NCBI GenBank assembly: GCA_026770615.1
Contig: MU631536.1
Span: 10,914 to 29,460 of the forward strand
DNA length: 18,547 nucleotides
Origin: Pavlovales sp. CCMP2436
Taxonomy: Eukaryota > Haptophyta > Pavlovophyceae > Pavlovales
Direction of reading: 5' to 3'
How positions within the stretch are numbered: the stretch's first letter is position 1; each line of letters begins with the position of its first letter. The translations under genes and the position numbers were made by a program. This document shows positions 8,201-16,194 of this stretch, in pieces. The notes below the pieces were generated by a model. The model ran no database searches, was not told where the DNA came from, and saw only the letters and a list, made by a program, of their open reading frames with translations.

Positions 8201-9020
8201 TCGCCATCGTCCTCGACTACGTGCCGATCAAGCTAACGGGCGCGCGCGAGAAGATCGTGACCAACGCGCAGCTCGCGCTCCTCACCAGCTGGGCGCTGAG
8301 CATCTGGTCCAAGGTGCGAGCGCGCGCTCGCGCGAGGGAGGGGAGGCAGGGCTCGCGGCGTAGCCCCCGTGACCAGAGCCCGTCGCTCGTCCTGCGCCCG
8401 CCCTGCCCACGTCTTGACCTCGCCTGGCCGTTTGTGCTCGCGCCGCCCCGGACGCCCCCTCTCGCCCTCCCCTCTCCCCCAGGTGATGGTTAACGCCATC
8501 TGGAACGGCGCCGGCTCGTACGGCCACTGGAGCTACCGCAGCGGCGACAGCACGTACGCCAAGGAGCAGGGCGTGCTCGACATCTGCTTTGTGGTCGCGT
8601 GCACGCTCGGCTACGTCGTGAGGTATGTCTTGCTTGCACTTAGAGAAACGTGCATACCTCATGCAAGCCCAACGAAACACATGATCAAACAAAACATGGG
8701 TTCTGTTGCGTTCTTCTTGCAATCTCCCCCCCCCCCCCCCCCCCCCCTCCCCCAGCCCGCTCTTCATCTTCTTCACTCTGCGCAACGCCATCGGCCGCTT
8801 CGCGCATTCGCTCGCCATTGGCAAGAAGCACCACGTCGAGGAAGGTGGCCGTCGGCCCCACGCGACAGCCGCACGCACGCCTCCACGCGGCTCTGTCGAT
8901 GCGCGCGCCTCCTCACGTGTCATCTGCCCCCCCCCCTCCCTTCAACGCGCAGCCGTGGTCGAGAACGACCTCTGGTCCATGTGGATCACACTCATCGGCC
9001 GCCTCCTCGTCAACACTAAG
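5273..9020 (+). other. Membrane region of the fusion (exons 1-7), with a triplicated module
   Basis: Residues 1-57 are a soluble N-terminus. Exon 1 then has hydrophobic segments near 58-83, 155-180, 215-235, 255-278, 291-307 and 316-335. Exons 2-5 repeat a ~150-residue plan three times. Each repeat has a helix ending in VW-LL-SSG (VWTLLSSSGMP; VWLLVASSGLP; VWALLTSSGL), then a D-led hydrophobic helix, then an SW-containing helix (SWWYSL; SWFYSL; SWALSIW). A Trp-containing loop and another helix follow. The first two repeats have GG/GTT...F-SW before the last helix. I cannot assign this region to a known transporter or enzyme family. Total helix number needs a predictor; by eye it exceeds twelve. 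Confidence 0.6.
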
Positions 9021-10868
9021 GTATACTATTTATAATGACGTGCGCTACAAACGCCGAGGGCGGTAATCTCCAACCCCTGGTCTAGTCCCAGGCGGCAGGG
9101 TGAGTCAATAATCCTCCATTCATCAAATAACTCTCTCCTCAGGCCTACCACCTCATGGCGCTCCTCTCGCGGGTTTTTGCGCCGCCCGAGCAGCAGTTCC
9201 TCACCGTCGACCGCATCGCGTACGCAATGCAGGCCCCGTCCAAGGAGCTCCGCCGCAAGCACTTCAAGGAGGTAGAGGTTTCGCGCGATGAGCACGGCTG
9301 GTACTACTGCTCCAAGGTGCCCGACGCGATCGAGAAGTTCCAGCGCACCGAGATCCTCCCCGCGATGGCCATGCACACTCTCGAGAAGGCGCCCGGCACC
9401 TTTTTGGAGATCATGCGCACGCGGCTCTTCCACGCGGCGCCGGGCTGGATGTCCTACACGCACCTCACCGACGAGCTCTTCAACGACATCTTCCACTCGC
9501 GCTTCGGCGCCGAGGTGCTGCGCAAGCCGACCGCCGCCGAGCGCGAGCTCGTCAAGTCGCTCCTGTCCAAGAAGGGCAAGTACGTGATCATGCGCAAGTC
9601 GAGCACCAAGGCGCGGCTGGAAGGCGCTGTCAAGCTCGTCCAGGTCGCGCTTTCACCTCTCACACCTCACCTCTCACACCTCACCTCTCACCTCTCACAC
9701 CTCACCTCTCACACAGTCACACCTCACCTCTCACACCGATTCGTCCAGGCCGCCGGCATCAACTTTGACAAGGAGCTGACCATCTGCGACCTCTCTCTCT
9801 TCACCAAGGGCTGCGAGCGCAAGGAGCACGTCTTCTGGGTGCCTGATACCAAGCTCTTCTTCTCGGCCTCGTCGCGCGGCATTGACTGCGTCGCGATCGA
9901 GTTCCAGCACAAGGACGGCTCGATCGAGCACTACGTCGACTCGGGCGCGAGCGACTCGGACGAGTGGCACTTTGCAAAGCGGCTGGCGGCGACAGCGCTG
10001 ATCACGGCGCACCAGCTGGGCGTGCACCTCGCGCACGGCCACCTGCTCGCCGAGTCGCAGGTCGTGCTCGCCTACAAGCACCTGACGCCGACGCACTGGC
10101 TCTTCAACTGGGTCGAGCCGCTCGCGGGCGACGTGCAGTTCATCAACGAGACTTGGGGCCTTGAGGTGATCATCTACGGCACCATCATGGACATGGGGCC
10201 CATGACCAGCCCTGGGCTCGCAAAGGTGCGCGCGAGCGCGCGGACTGCCTTGCGCGCGCCACCGCCTTTGCTCACGCGCGTGTCGCGCGCGCCGCCGTCC
10301 GCGCCGCCTCCGTTGCGCGCCGCCCGTCGTCCGCTCAGATCCTCGAGAACGCCAAGTCCCTCGCCTTCGAGGGCGACCTGACGTGGGATCTGATGGAGCG
10401 CCTCAAGCCCGAGCACAGCGGCGTGCCCGAGCACTGCCCCTTCAACTACCGCTTTACCGCGCGAATCCTCCAGGGCTACGTGCGCGAGCTCGCGACCGCG
10501 GTCGCCGACAAGTACTGGTCGCCGGCCGACAAGGCGACGATCAACTTTCTGCGCGAGGTCTACTGGTGGAAGGCGCCGCCGAATACCGTGACCAAGAAGG
10601 ACGCGATCGACTGGATGACGGGCTTCTTCATGAACGCCTCGTACCGCCACGATTACTCGCACGACGACTACCTCTGGCGGATCGGCCACGCGCTGCCGAC
10701 GGTGCTCATGGCCAACCCGGTGCCGAGCGACCCGTCGACCTACATGTGCGCGCCACGCTGCGCGCGCCCCGAGCAGCGCGACGATACGCGCGCGCGCGCC
10801 AAGCGTGCGCGCGCGTCGGCTCGCGACGTTGCCCCGTTCACCGCGTCGTAAAATCCCCGACCGCGCGC

Positions 10869-10902
<34 letters not shown>

Positions 10903-11259
10903 TATGTATAGAACTATGCCACTCCGGGAGACCTCTTTCGGGGACAGACGTCCTAACTGAAATCTTATCTTTTACTCTTACTCAATACGTGCTCGACAAA
11001 GAGATCATGGTTATAACTATACCTTGCTTACCTGCGCAGGCCGAACAAAAAGATCTTCTCGATGTCGCTCCAGATCGCGCACTCGCTGCAGGCGGGCGTG
11101 ATCGAGACACCGCTTGAAGCCTACTATTATTTAGTAGAAGGAGACGCCGACAAGGACATCCGCCTGGCCGTCGACAAGTTTGTGAGCAACGTGCAGGGCC
11201 TGCTCGTGCTCGGCGGCCGGCACGAGCACATGAACCAGTGCGGCTCGATGACCCACTAG
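5273..11259 (+). CDS. Polytopic membrane protein-lipoxygenase fusion, 11 exons
   Basis: Proposed exons: 5273-6367, 6564-6722, 6911-7801, 7966-8313, 8483-8622, 8756-8844, 8953-9020, 9143-9643, 9749-10225, 10339-10745 and 11040-11259. Every intron is GT-AG (105-294 bp). Phases agree at every junction, including the phase-2, phase-1 and phase-2 introns after exons 5, 6 and 10. The joined frame is 4,395 nt, or 1,464 aa plus stop. An in-frame TAG at 15 bases upstream and a GCC context support the ATG at 5273. Residues ~58-930 contain many hydrophobic segments; residues ~931-1464 are a lipoxygenase catalytic domain. Lipoxygenases use non-haem iron to add dioxygen to 1,4-diene fatty acids; here the enzyme would be membrane-bound (inference). 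No PLAT or signal peptide is evident. The weakest points are the intron 8 donor (GTCGCG, alternatively read through as 35 codons) and the 3' end. Two adjacent genes would be the alternative, but exon 7 joins exon 8 in frame and no stop or start separates them. Confidence 0.82.
9644..9748 (+). other. Intron 8, tandem CACCTCTCA repeats, flanked by 9-bp direct repeats
   Basis: The intron is 105 bp, built mostly of CACCTCTCA/CACACCT repeats. TCGTCCAGG occurs at 9636-9644 and again at 9741-9749, spanning both splice junctions. Read through, it adds 35 codons without a stop. The donor GTCGCG is weaker than the other donors, so retention or coding use cannot be excluded. Confidence 0.6.
10746..11039 (+). 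other. Intron 10, the longest, with a 30-nt poly-T
   Basis: The donor at ACAT|GTGCGC and acceptor at GCGCAG|G complete an ATG (Met) codon across the junction. At 294 bp it is the longest intron. T30 lies at 10870-10899, far from the acceptor, followed by AT-rich sequence unlike the CG-rich first part. This could mark an inserted element in antisense orientation. Confidence 0.6.
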
Positions 11260-11570
11260 GGGCGTGCCTCGGCAGGCACCCTGCGGCGCGCCTCAGTGCT
11301 GGGCGCGACCGCTATGCGTGCACGCGCGCACCCTGCTGCACGCGACCGCTATGCTTCTTACCGCACGCGACCGCTATGCTTGCACGCGACCACTTGCACG
11401 CACGGTGAGCGCGAGGTGCCACGCCCACTCCTCGGGGCTCCACTCTTCCAGCTGGCCGCTCCACGGCAGGATCGGAAGCGTGACGAGCTCCGGCTCGGCC
11501 TATTATATTTGAATTAATAAAATCTAATAATTTATTAGAATTTTATTAGATTTCATTAGACCCAAAAGTA
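11260..11570. other. 3' flank of the lipoxygenase gene: short repeats, AATAAA and AT hairpin
   Basis: CGCGACCGCTATGC occurs three times between about 11305 and 11380. AATAAA lies at 11516-11521, about 257 nt after the stop. AAATCTAATAA pairs with TTATTAGATTT (about 11519-11552) as an 11-bp AT stem. This may include the 3' UTR; no gene is seen. Confidence 0.45.
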
Positions 11571-11765
11571 TTATCTCCCACCTACACTGCCAAGAGTACG
11601 AACAATATGACCATCATAAAAAGGTAGAGAAATCAAATCTATATATATTACCACACCGCCAAATTGTCTGTCGAGACCGGCGGGCCGCGTCATCGGGAGT
11701 GTCTTCAGTTGACAGGTGGGCATCGTTGAGCATGCTGGACAATTCCATCTGCTGGAGCCAGGCAC
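11571..11765 (-). pseudogene. Retroelement integrase-like fragment
   Basis: A 64-codon minus-strand ORF reads CPAC, then a Pro/Arg linker (LKTLPMTRPAGLD), then FGGVVIYIDLISLPFYDGH. This resembles the junction of many retrotransposon integrases, from the last Cys pair of the zinc-binding region through a short linker to the first catalytic-core strand with its Asp (IDL). The rest of the core is missing. An old LTR-type or similar element fragment is likely; the match is by motif only. Confidence 0.4.
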
Positions 11766-11904
11766 CAGTGCACAACCCCCCCTCCCCGGGCGGGGGGTTC
11801 GATTTTGTTTTTTTTCGTGTTATTTTATTAGTGAAACTTTGAAGATACCTCTAGACGTAGAATTGGGCTAGAAACAACTTCATTCTTGCAGTTTGACATC
11901 TGAT
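11766..11904. other. Spacer between integrase fragment and right arm
   Basis: Contains a C7/G7 imperfect hairpin around 11777-11799 followed by a T-rich run. No gene is seen. Confidence 0.4.
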
Positions 11905-11967
11905 TTTGCTAAGAAACTCAGCCTCAGCCTCAAAAAGCGCCGTTCTTATTGCCCGCGATCCCCTGTA
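11905..11967. mobile_element. MITE-like element copy 4, 3' end only
   Basis: Begins near GCTAAGAAACTCAGCC and ends CCCGCGATCCCCTGTA at 11967. The rest is cut off, which marks the inner boundary of the right arm. Confidence 0.75.
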
Positions 11968-12002
11968 TCTGGCTGGCTCGCCTCTGAATCCAAAATTATT
12001 CA

Positions 12003-12215
12003 TTTTGTGGGATTGCTTGGGATTGCTTGGGAGTTCCAGAGGATTGCTTAGGAGTTCCAGGGAATTACGCAAACTCCCAATCCCAATCCCAAGCAATCCC
12101 AGAGCGCCGTGGCAGATCTCAACTCCCAATCCCTGGGGATTGCTTGCAATCCCCATTATGCCTCCCAACTCCCAATCCCAATCCCAAGCAATTCCAGGAT
12201 TTAATCTTGGGAGTT
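12003..12215. repeat. AAGCAATCCC repeat cluster, right arm
   Basis: Inverted counterpart of 3659-3875, with the same mix of GGGATTG and CAATCCC in both orientations. Confidence 0.75.
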
Positions 12216-12435
12216 ACGACCCCTGAGCTTAATCGTCATATGATCTTTCCCGCCCAGACATAGTGTGCTCAGATCAGACACACGACAGTCGACGACTCTC
12301 TAATGGCGCGTTGCCCGACCTCCACTGCATCTCGCTCGTCGTCTCAAGATGCAACTCGCCTGCGTAAATGCCGCACCTGTAGCACAAACTAAAAAAAGAG
12401 ACAAATTAATGTGCGGAAGGCTGTATCTCTCAGTG

Positions 12436-12580
12436 TACAGGGGATCGCGGGCAATAAGGACGGCGAATTTGAGGCTGAGGCTCAGTTTCTTAACAAATTA
12501 CATACAAAAAATGTTTAAATTTTGCTTGAATTACTATGGAAGGGCACAAAAAGTGAGGCTAAGTTTCTGAGCTGTTTCTT
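12436..12580. mobile_element. MITE-like element copy 5, uninterrupted, one end missing
   Basis: Starts TACAGGGGATCGCGGGCAAT at 12436 and runs to GAGGCTAAGTTTCTGAG without a closing terminal repeat. It shows the empty site (TTGAATTACTATGG) for the insertion found in the left arm. Confidence 0.7.
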
Positions 12581-12727
12581 AGGGTCGGAAGAGCAGCAGG
12601 CTCAGTTTCTTAAAGCCTTCGGCGCCCTTCAAATTAATTAAAATCTTAATATAAAGGGCGCCGAAGTCATTTTTTACTTCGGCTCGGAGGACCCCCCTTC
12701 CCCCCCTCCCCCGGACCCTAACCTCAG

Positions 12728-12898
12728 TACAGGGGATCGCGGGCAATAAGAACGGCGCTTTTTGAGGCTGAGGCTGAGTTTCTTAGCAAATTACATATAA
12801 TCAAATGTGAAATTTTTGTTAAAATTACTATTGAAGGGCAAAAAAGTGAGGCTCAGTTTCTTAACAAGACGGTTTCTTATTGCCCGCGATCCCTTGTG
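12728..12898. mobile_element. MITE-like element copy 6 (full length)
   Basis: Opens TACAGGGGATCGCGGGCAAT and closes CCCGCGATCCCTTGTG, 171 bp. It is the inverted counterpart of copy 1. Confidence 0.8.
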
Positions 12899-12924
12899 TC
12901 TTATTCACTATAATAAGCTGGCTT

Positions 12925-13010
12925 TTGAGCAGGCTCGGTTTCTTCGGGCAAAAAAAATGAGTCTCAGTTTTTTTAACGTTACATTTTCTTATTGCCTGCG
13001 ACCACCTGTA
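12925..13010. mobile_element. Degenerate MITE end, copy 7
   Basis: Family-like AATGAGTCTCAGTTT...TTCTTATTGCCTGCGACCACCTGTA lies at the right end. The left part has decayed. Confidence 0.5.
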
Positions 13011-13706
13011 CACATTAGGGGCTTTTTGACTTTTGTGTTGCCTGGTCTACCTCACCCCCTCAGGGGATTGTGCATCCTGCTACCGGTGGTGGGTCGGGCC
13101 GTTGTTCGTCCCTCTTACGCGTTTGGCGTGTTTCTACCGGTAGGTGGGTTGTGCGGGGCTGTGCCGTTCCATCGTGGGGGTGGCCCATTGGGCCGTTTGG
13201 ATGAGCGCATCGTGCGCAGCGGTATGGCCTCGTATTGTACGGCAGGTATGCCTGACGCTGGAGGCGCTGGTTCTTGACTGTTTTTGAGGTGAGTTTCCCT
13301 GGCTTGGTATGGCGTGGTGGCCTGGCTAGCTCCAATAAGCCGTTTGGATGAGCGCATCGTGCGCGCAGAGGTATGGCCTCGTGTTGTTTGGTAAATATGG
13401 CTGCTGCTGGTGACACTGGGGGGGTAGCTGGGGTCGGCCTCTGTGGTGTGGTAAGCTTGGTATTGCCCGATGCGTGGGTGTCGAGCGGGTCTTGGGTAGC
13501 TTTCGGGCTTGCTGGCAGGGTTCGTGATTTCGACTTGAAATAGCAAAATCCTATTTCGAGCTCGAAAATTCGGGTAGAAATTTCATAGGGCGAAATTTTG
13601 GGCTCCAAAATTCGAGCGAAATAGCACGATATAGAATAGCACGAAAGTTCGTGCTCTTTCGCTCGAAATTTTGTGCTCTTTCGGCGGCTAGAGAAGCTGT
13701 GCTGAC
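13011..13706. other. Unassigned accessory stretch with direct and inverted repeats
   Basis: A ~47-bp direct repeat (GCCGTTTGGATGAGCGCATC...) lies at 13192 and 13339. From 13554 the composition changes to repeats of CGAAA/TTTCG. TTTCGAGCTCGAAA is a perfect palindrome at 13554-13567, and a ~24-bp inverted pair lies at 13607-13629 and 13648-13672. Long minus-strand frames (13060-13608 and 13115-13546) cross the direct repeats and overlap each other; I could not assign either. Nothing here is a confident gene. Confidence 0.5.
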
Positions 13707-13718
13707 GCAGTGTCGCCG

Positions 13719-13860
13719 GAGATGGTTGAGATTGTGTTGACAGGCTGGAACAAAGGCTTCAGGGAGATCACCACGAAGGACAAGCACATCGTGCTGGCCA
13801 AGTCCCCGATCGATGATGAGTTCTTCGTAGCTCACGAATCATATCCACGCTCAAAGTGGG
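13719..13860 (+). pseudogene. Possible gene fragment, unrecognised
   Basis: The plus-strand frame here reads like globular protein (VEIVLTGWNKGFREITTKDK..., PIDDEFFVAHESYP) and then runs into a G-rich tract at about 13856. No family is recognised. It may be the end of a decayed exon or repeat-derived ORF. Confidence 0.25.
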
Positions 13861-13882
13861 GAAGGGGGGGGAAGGGGGGGGT

Positions 13883-14056
13883 CTCTGTCATAGTCCAGTC
13901 ATATTCTTCGTCTGCGAGTGCTGCGAGGCGCGCACGCTTGGAGACGTAGAGCTTGGCGGTGACGGTGCCCGCGACAGCGACTTTCGTCATCTCCTTCTGC
14001 GGATGGTCCGAGCAGTAGCCGAACGCAATGTGGCACAAGAGCCTTGTGGAGTGCAC
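13883..14056 (-). pseudogene. Possible gene fragment, unrecognised
   Basis: A minus-strand frame from an ATG at 14056 reads plausibly (LLCHIAFGYCSDHPQKEMTK, VTAKLYVSKRARLAALADEE) before it enters the G/C-rich tract. It faces the plus-strand fragment just to its left. No family is recognised. Confidence 0.25.
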
Positions 14057-14444
14057 GAACTCGTTAGTTAATTTCGAATTTTCTCGATGGCAGATTGAAG
14101 ACGGCAGAGTTGCGGTTTTTCTGCCGTCAATGAGCCGTCAACTCTGACGTGGTGGCTGCACAGTTGCGGTTTTTCTGCCGTCGGTGGATGGTGTCTGAGC
14201 GCATGGATAAGGGTCGTGTGTTGCGTCACGAATGTATAGCACATGGGCCTGCATACTGCTGTGGTGATTGCGGGCAGGATTGCCCTTAGGATATTGCTCT
14301 GCCTCTTGTGATTGAGTCGCATAAAATTGCCAGGTACTCTTCTTTGAAAAGGGCCTTTGCCACCGCTGGGATGTCCGCGTCTGATCGTAGGGCACTTTAA
14401 AGTCAGCTGAGCGTGTCCCGTATGTTGGTGCTGCCTGACCGGAG
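14057..14444. other. Unassigned stretch with a 20-bp direct repeat
   Basis: GTTGCGGTTTTTCTGCCGTC occurs at 14109-14128 and 14163-14182. A minus-strand frame (about 14138-14440) has a weakly protein-like segment (TSQRWQRPFSKKSTWQFYAT) that might be retroelement debris. The adjacent MITE would interrupt it. Confidence 0.35.
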
Positions 14445-14613
14445 TACAGAGGATTGCGGGCAATAAGAACGGCAAATTTGAGGCTGAGGCTCAGTTTCTT
14501 AGCAAAATACATACAAACAATCGTTAAATTTTGCTTGAATTACTATATTGAAAGGCACAAAAAACGAGGCTCAGTTTCTTAACGTTGCGTTTCTTATTGC
14601 CCGATCCCCTGTA
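14445..14613. mobile_element. MITE-like element copy 8 (full length)
   Basis: Starts TACAGAGGATTGCGGGCAAT and ends TTGCCCGATCCCCTGTA, 169 bp, with TA at both edges. The right terminal repeat lacks a few bases compared with the others. Confidence 0.8.
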
Positions 14614-14919
14614 TGTCCTCTTCGGCATCACTTAGAGCCTCCAATTGGCTGTTCATGTCCCCGGGCGCCGGGGCATTGCAGGAGGCGCGTGGTTGCGCCA
14701 GACTGCGTACGGATCCGGCACTTATCGCTGCTAATGTCACCGCTGACACCAAGGGACTATAGCGGGGGCAAGTTCGCCCATGGGTGTCGATTGCAGGCAT
14801 GCATAATTCTCGAATATATCCCAACTCTTTTCTCCCAGGGGTGCCTCGGCCAATCTTCTGATTGTCCCTCTTGCTGTGGGCATGGTCCTCGCCTTGGCTT
14901 ATTTCGCGGCTCCATGCTG
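14614..14919. other. Spacer between two MITEs
   Basis: An open minus-strand frame covers most of it (MPAIDTHGRTCPRYSPLVSA, LEALSDAEEDI), but it begins and ends in MITE sequence and has no recognised family. It may be part of the host sequence into which both MITEs inserted. Confidence 0.35.
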
Positions 14920-15089
14920 TACAGGGGATCGCGGGCAATAAGAAACCGTCGTGTTAAGAAACTGAGCCTCATTTTTAGCCCTTCAATAGTAATTTTAACC
15001 AAAATTTGACCATTGTTTGTATGTAATTTGCTAAGAAGCTCAGCCTCAGCCTCAAAACCCGCCGTTCTTATTGCCCGCGATCCCCTGTA
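14920..15089. mobile_element. MITE-like element copy 9 (full length, best preserved)
   Basis: TACAGGGGATCGCGGGCAAT at the left and its exact inverse ATTGCCCGCGATCCCCTGTA at the right, 170 bp. This is the best reference copy for the family. Confidence 0.88.
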
Positions 15090-15473
15090 CCTAGGATATT
15101 CATTAATATAGTTTATTTCGCTCGAGACCCCTCATCGTCGTTGGATCATAACGACGTCACTCCAAGGATTGAATCCGCCGTGCCAGCAGGTACCTCTTGC
15201 GCGCCTCTCACTTGGCACGCCGTAGCCAAGGGTGGACTGGAGTTTTGGAAATAACGCCGGAGAAGAAGTTGATTGAATCAATCAACCCGCAGGCGCCCGG
15301 CCGGCAGGCCTCTTTCGATTGCGAAAAATTGTGTAGGGTCTATTTAAGCCGTTTTATGGTCTAAATAGGCCATATCCTATGTTGCACGTGCGCTACGAGC
15401 GGTCGGCCTACAGCCAACCGCCCAAAGAATCAAGTAATCAAGTTCGAAATAAAGTCCACAGTAGTACTATATA
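15090..15473. other. Intergenic, no gene seen
   Basis: Contains the perfect palindrome TTGATTGAATCAATCAA (15269-15285) and a CTATTTA...TAAATAG stem near 15340-15370. The end (AAGTAATCAAGTTCGAAATAAAG) leads into the AT-rich edge of the next element. Confidence 0.4.
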
Positions 15474-16194
15474 TATATTTATGATAGGGATTCAAGCTGG
15501 CGTCTGACTGTTCTGAATGTTGTGCTGGTCTGAGCGCTGCGTCGCCCATTGCCTGCTGCGTGCCTTAGTCGGCTGCGCTGTCTTGGGTGCCACCGTACTA
15601 TATATATATGCTCGACCGGACGGCCTCGCGTTGCCTGGTTGGGCTCCTTCGGCTCCTTCTTCAACTAGTCCTTCCACCGCTCTCCCGCGCGGCGGCCCGC
15701 GCCCTGCACGCGCGAACAAGTTCACGGCATTCAAAATCCAAACCCGCCATCAAATGGACTCGCTCGCGCTCGACGTCTCGGCTCCTTCGGCTCCCTCTTC
15801 AACCAGTCCTTCCACCGCGCCCCCGCGCTGCGGCCCGCGCCCTGCACGCGCAAACGAGTTCTCGACATTCAAAACCCCATCGCTTCCCAGCGATACGTCC
15901 CCGCTGGGATCACCAATGGACTCGCTTGCTCGCGCACTGTAGGGCGGCCCCGCGTTGCGCAGCGACTTCAGCGCTTTGTTTTCGGCTTCCTCATCATCCA
16001 CCACTTCGTAGCGCGTAGGAGCCTGCGTCGGAGCGCTTAGATCAGCCTGACTTGAACTTGAAACGTACCGCCAGCCCGAACCCCCCTACATTAATATATA
16101 TATATAGCGCAGCAGGCGATGGGCGACGCAGCGCTCAGACCAGCACAACATTCAGAACAGTCAGGCGCCAGCTTGAATCCCTATCATAAATATA
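15474..16194. mobile_element. 721-bp transposon-like element with 87-bp terminal inverted repeats
   Basis: 15474-15560 and 16108-16194 are reverse complements with about two mismatches. The interior contains a 138-bp in-frame tandem duplication (copies starting near 15642 and 15780). It carries a 141-codon plus-strand frame (15517-15942) that repeats PSAPSSTSPSTA and GPRPARAN; this is low-complexity and not a transposase. Probably a non-autonomous DNA element. No clear target duplication was found in the AT-rich flanks. Confidence 0.75.

Larger units (their letters stand above)
9143..11259 (+). other. Lipoxygenase catalytic domain of the fusion (exons 8-11)
   Basis: Landmarks in lipoxygenase order (residues of the joined protein). 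TDELFNDIF in exon 8 resembles the segment before the family's GxNP. PDTKLFFSASSRG with VAIEFQ lies near 1128-1150. DEWHFAKR lies near 1168-1175. HQLGVHLAHGHLLAE at 1185-1199 matches the family's HQ-x3-H-x4-H-x3-E, giving iron ligands H1190 and H1195. YKHLTPTHW and QFINE follow, then a helix pair resembling the segment after the GG loop (FEGDLTWDLMERL...YRFTARILQGYVRE). YRHDYSH gives H1360 and H1364, matching the third and fourth ligands (H-x3-H/N). The C-terminal helix DKDIRLAVDKFVSNV resembles the last long helix of the family. The final residue here is His, not the usual Ile. Confidence 0.85.
11905..12898. repeat. Right arm of the large inverted repeat
   Basis: The reverse complement matches 2715-3972 (without its 258-bp insertion) over nearly its full ~990 bp, with scattered substitutions and small indels. 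Component order on the plus strand is: truncated MITE end (11905-11967), spacer with AAGCAATCCC repeats, MITE (12436 to about 12580), hairpin and C-rich tract (about 12600-12720), and full MITE (12728-12898). Confidence 0.85.

Noticed and set aside
9020..9155. Separate lipoxygenase gene starting at the ATG at 9155
   Set aside because: The frame is open upstream to a good acceptor (TCTCTCCTCAG at 9142) and joins exon 7 in phase. A separate start cannot be excluded without transcripts, but the fusion is simpler.
15517..15942. 141-codon frame as a transposase of the 721-bp element
   Set aside because: It is Ser/Pro/Ala low-complexity with a duplicated 46-codon unit, has no catalytic acidic residues in context, and begins in the terminal repeat.
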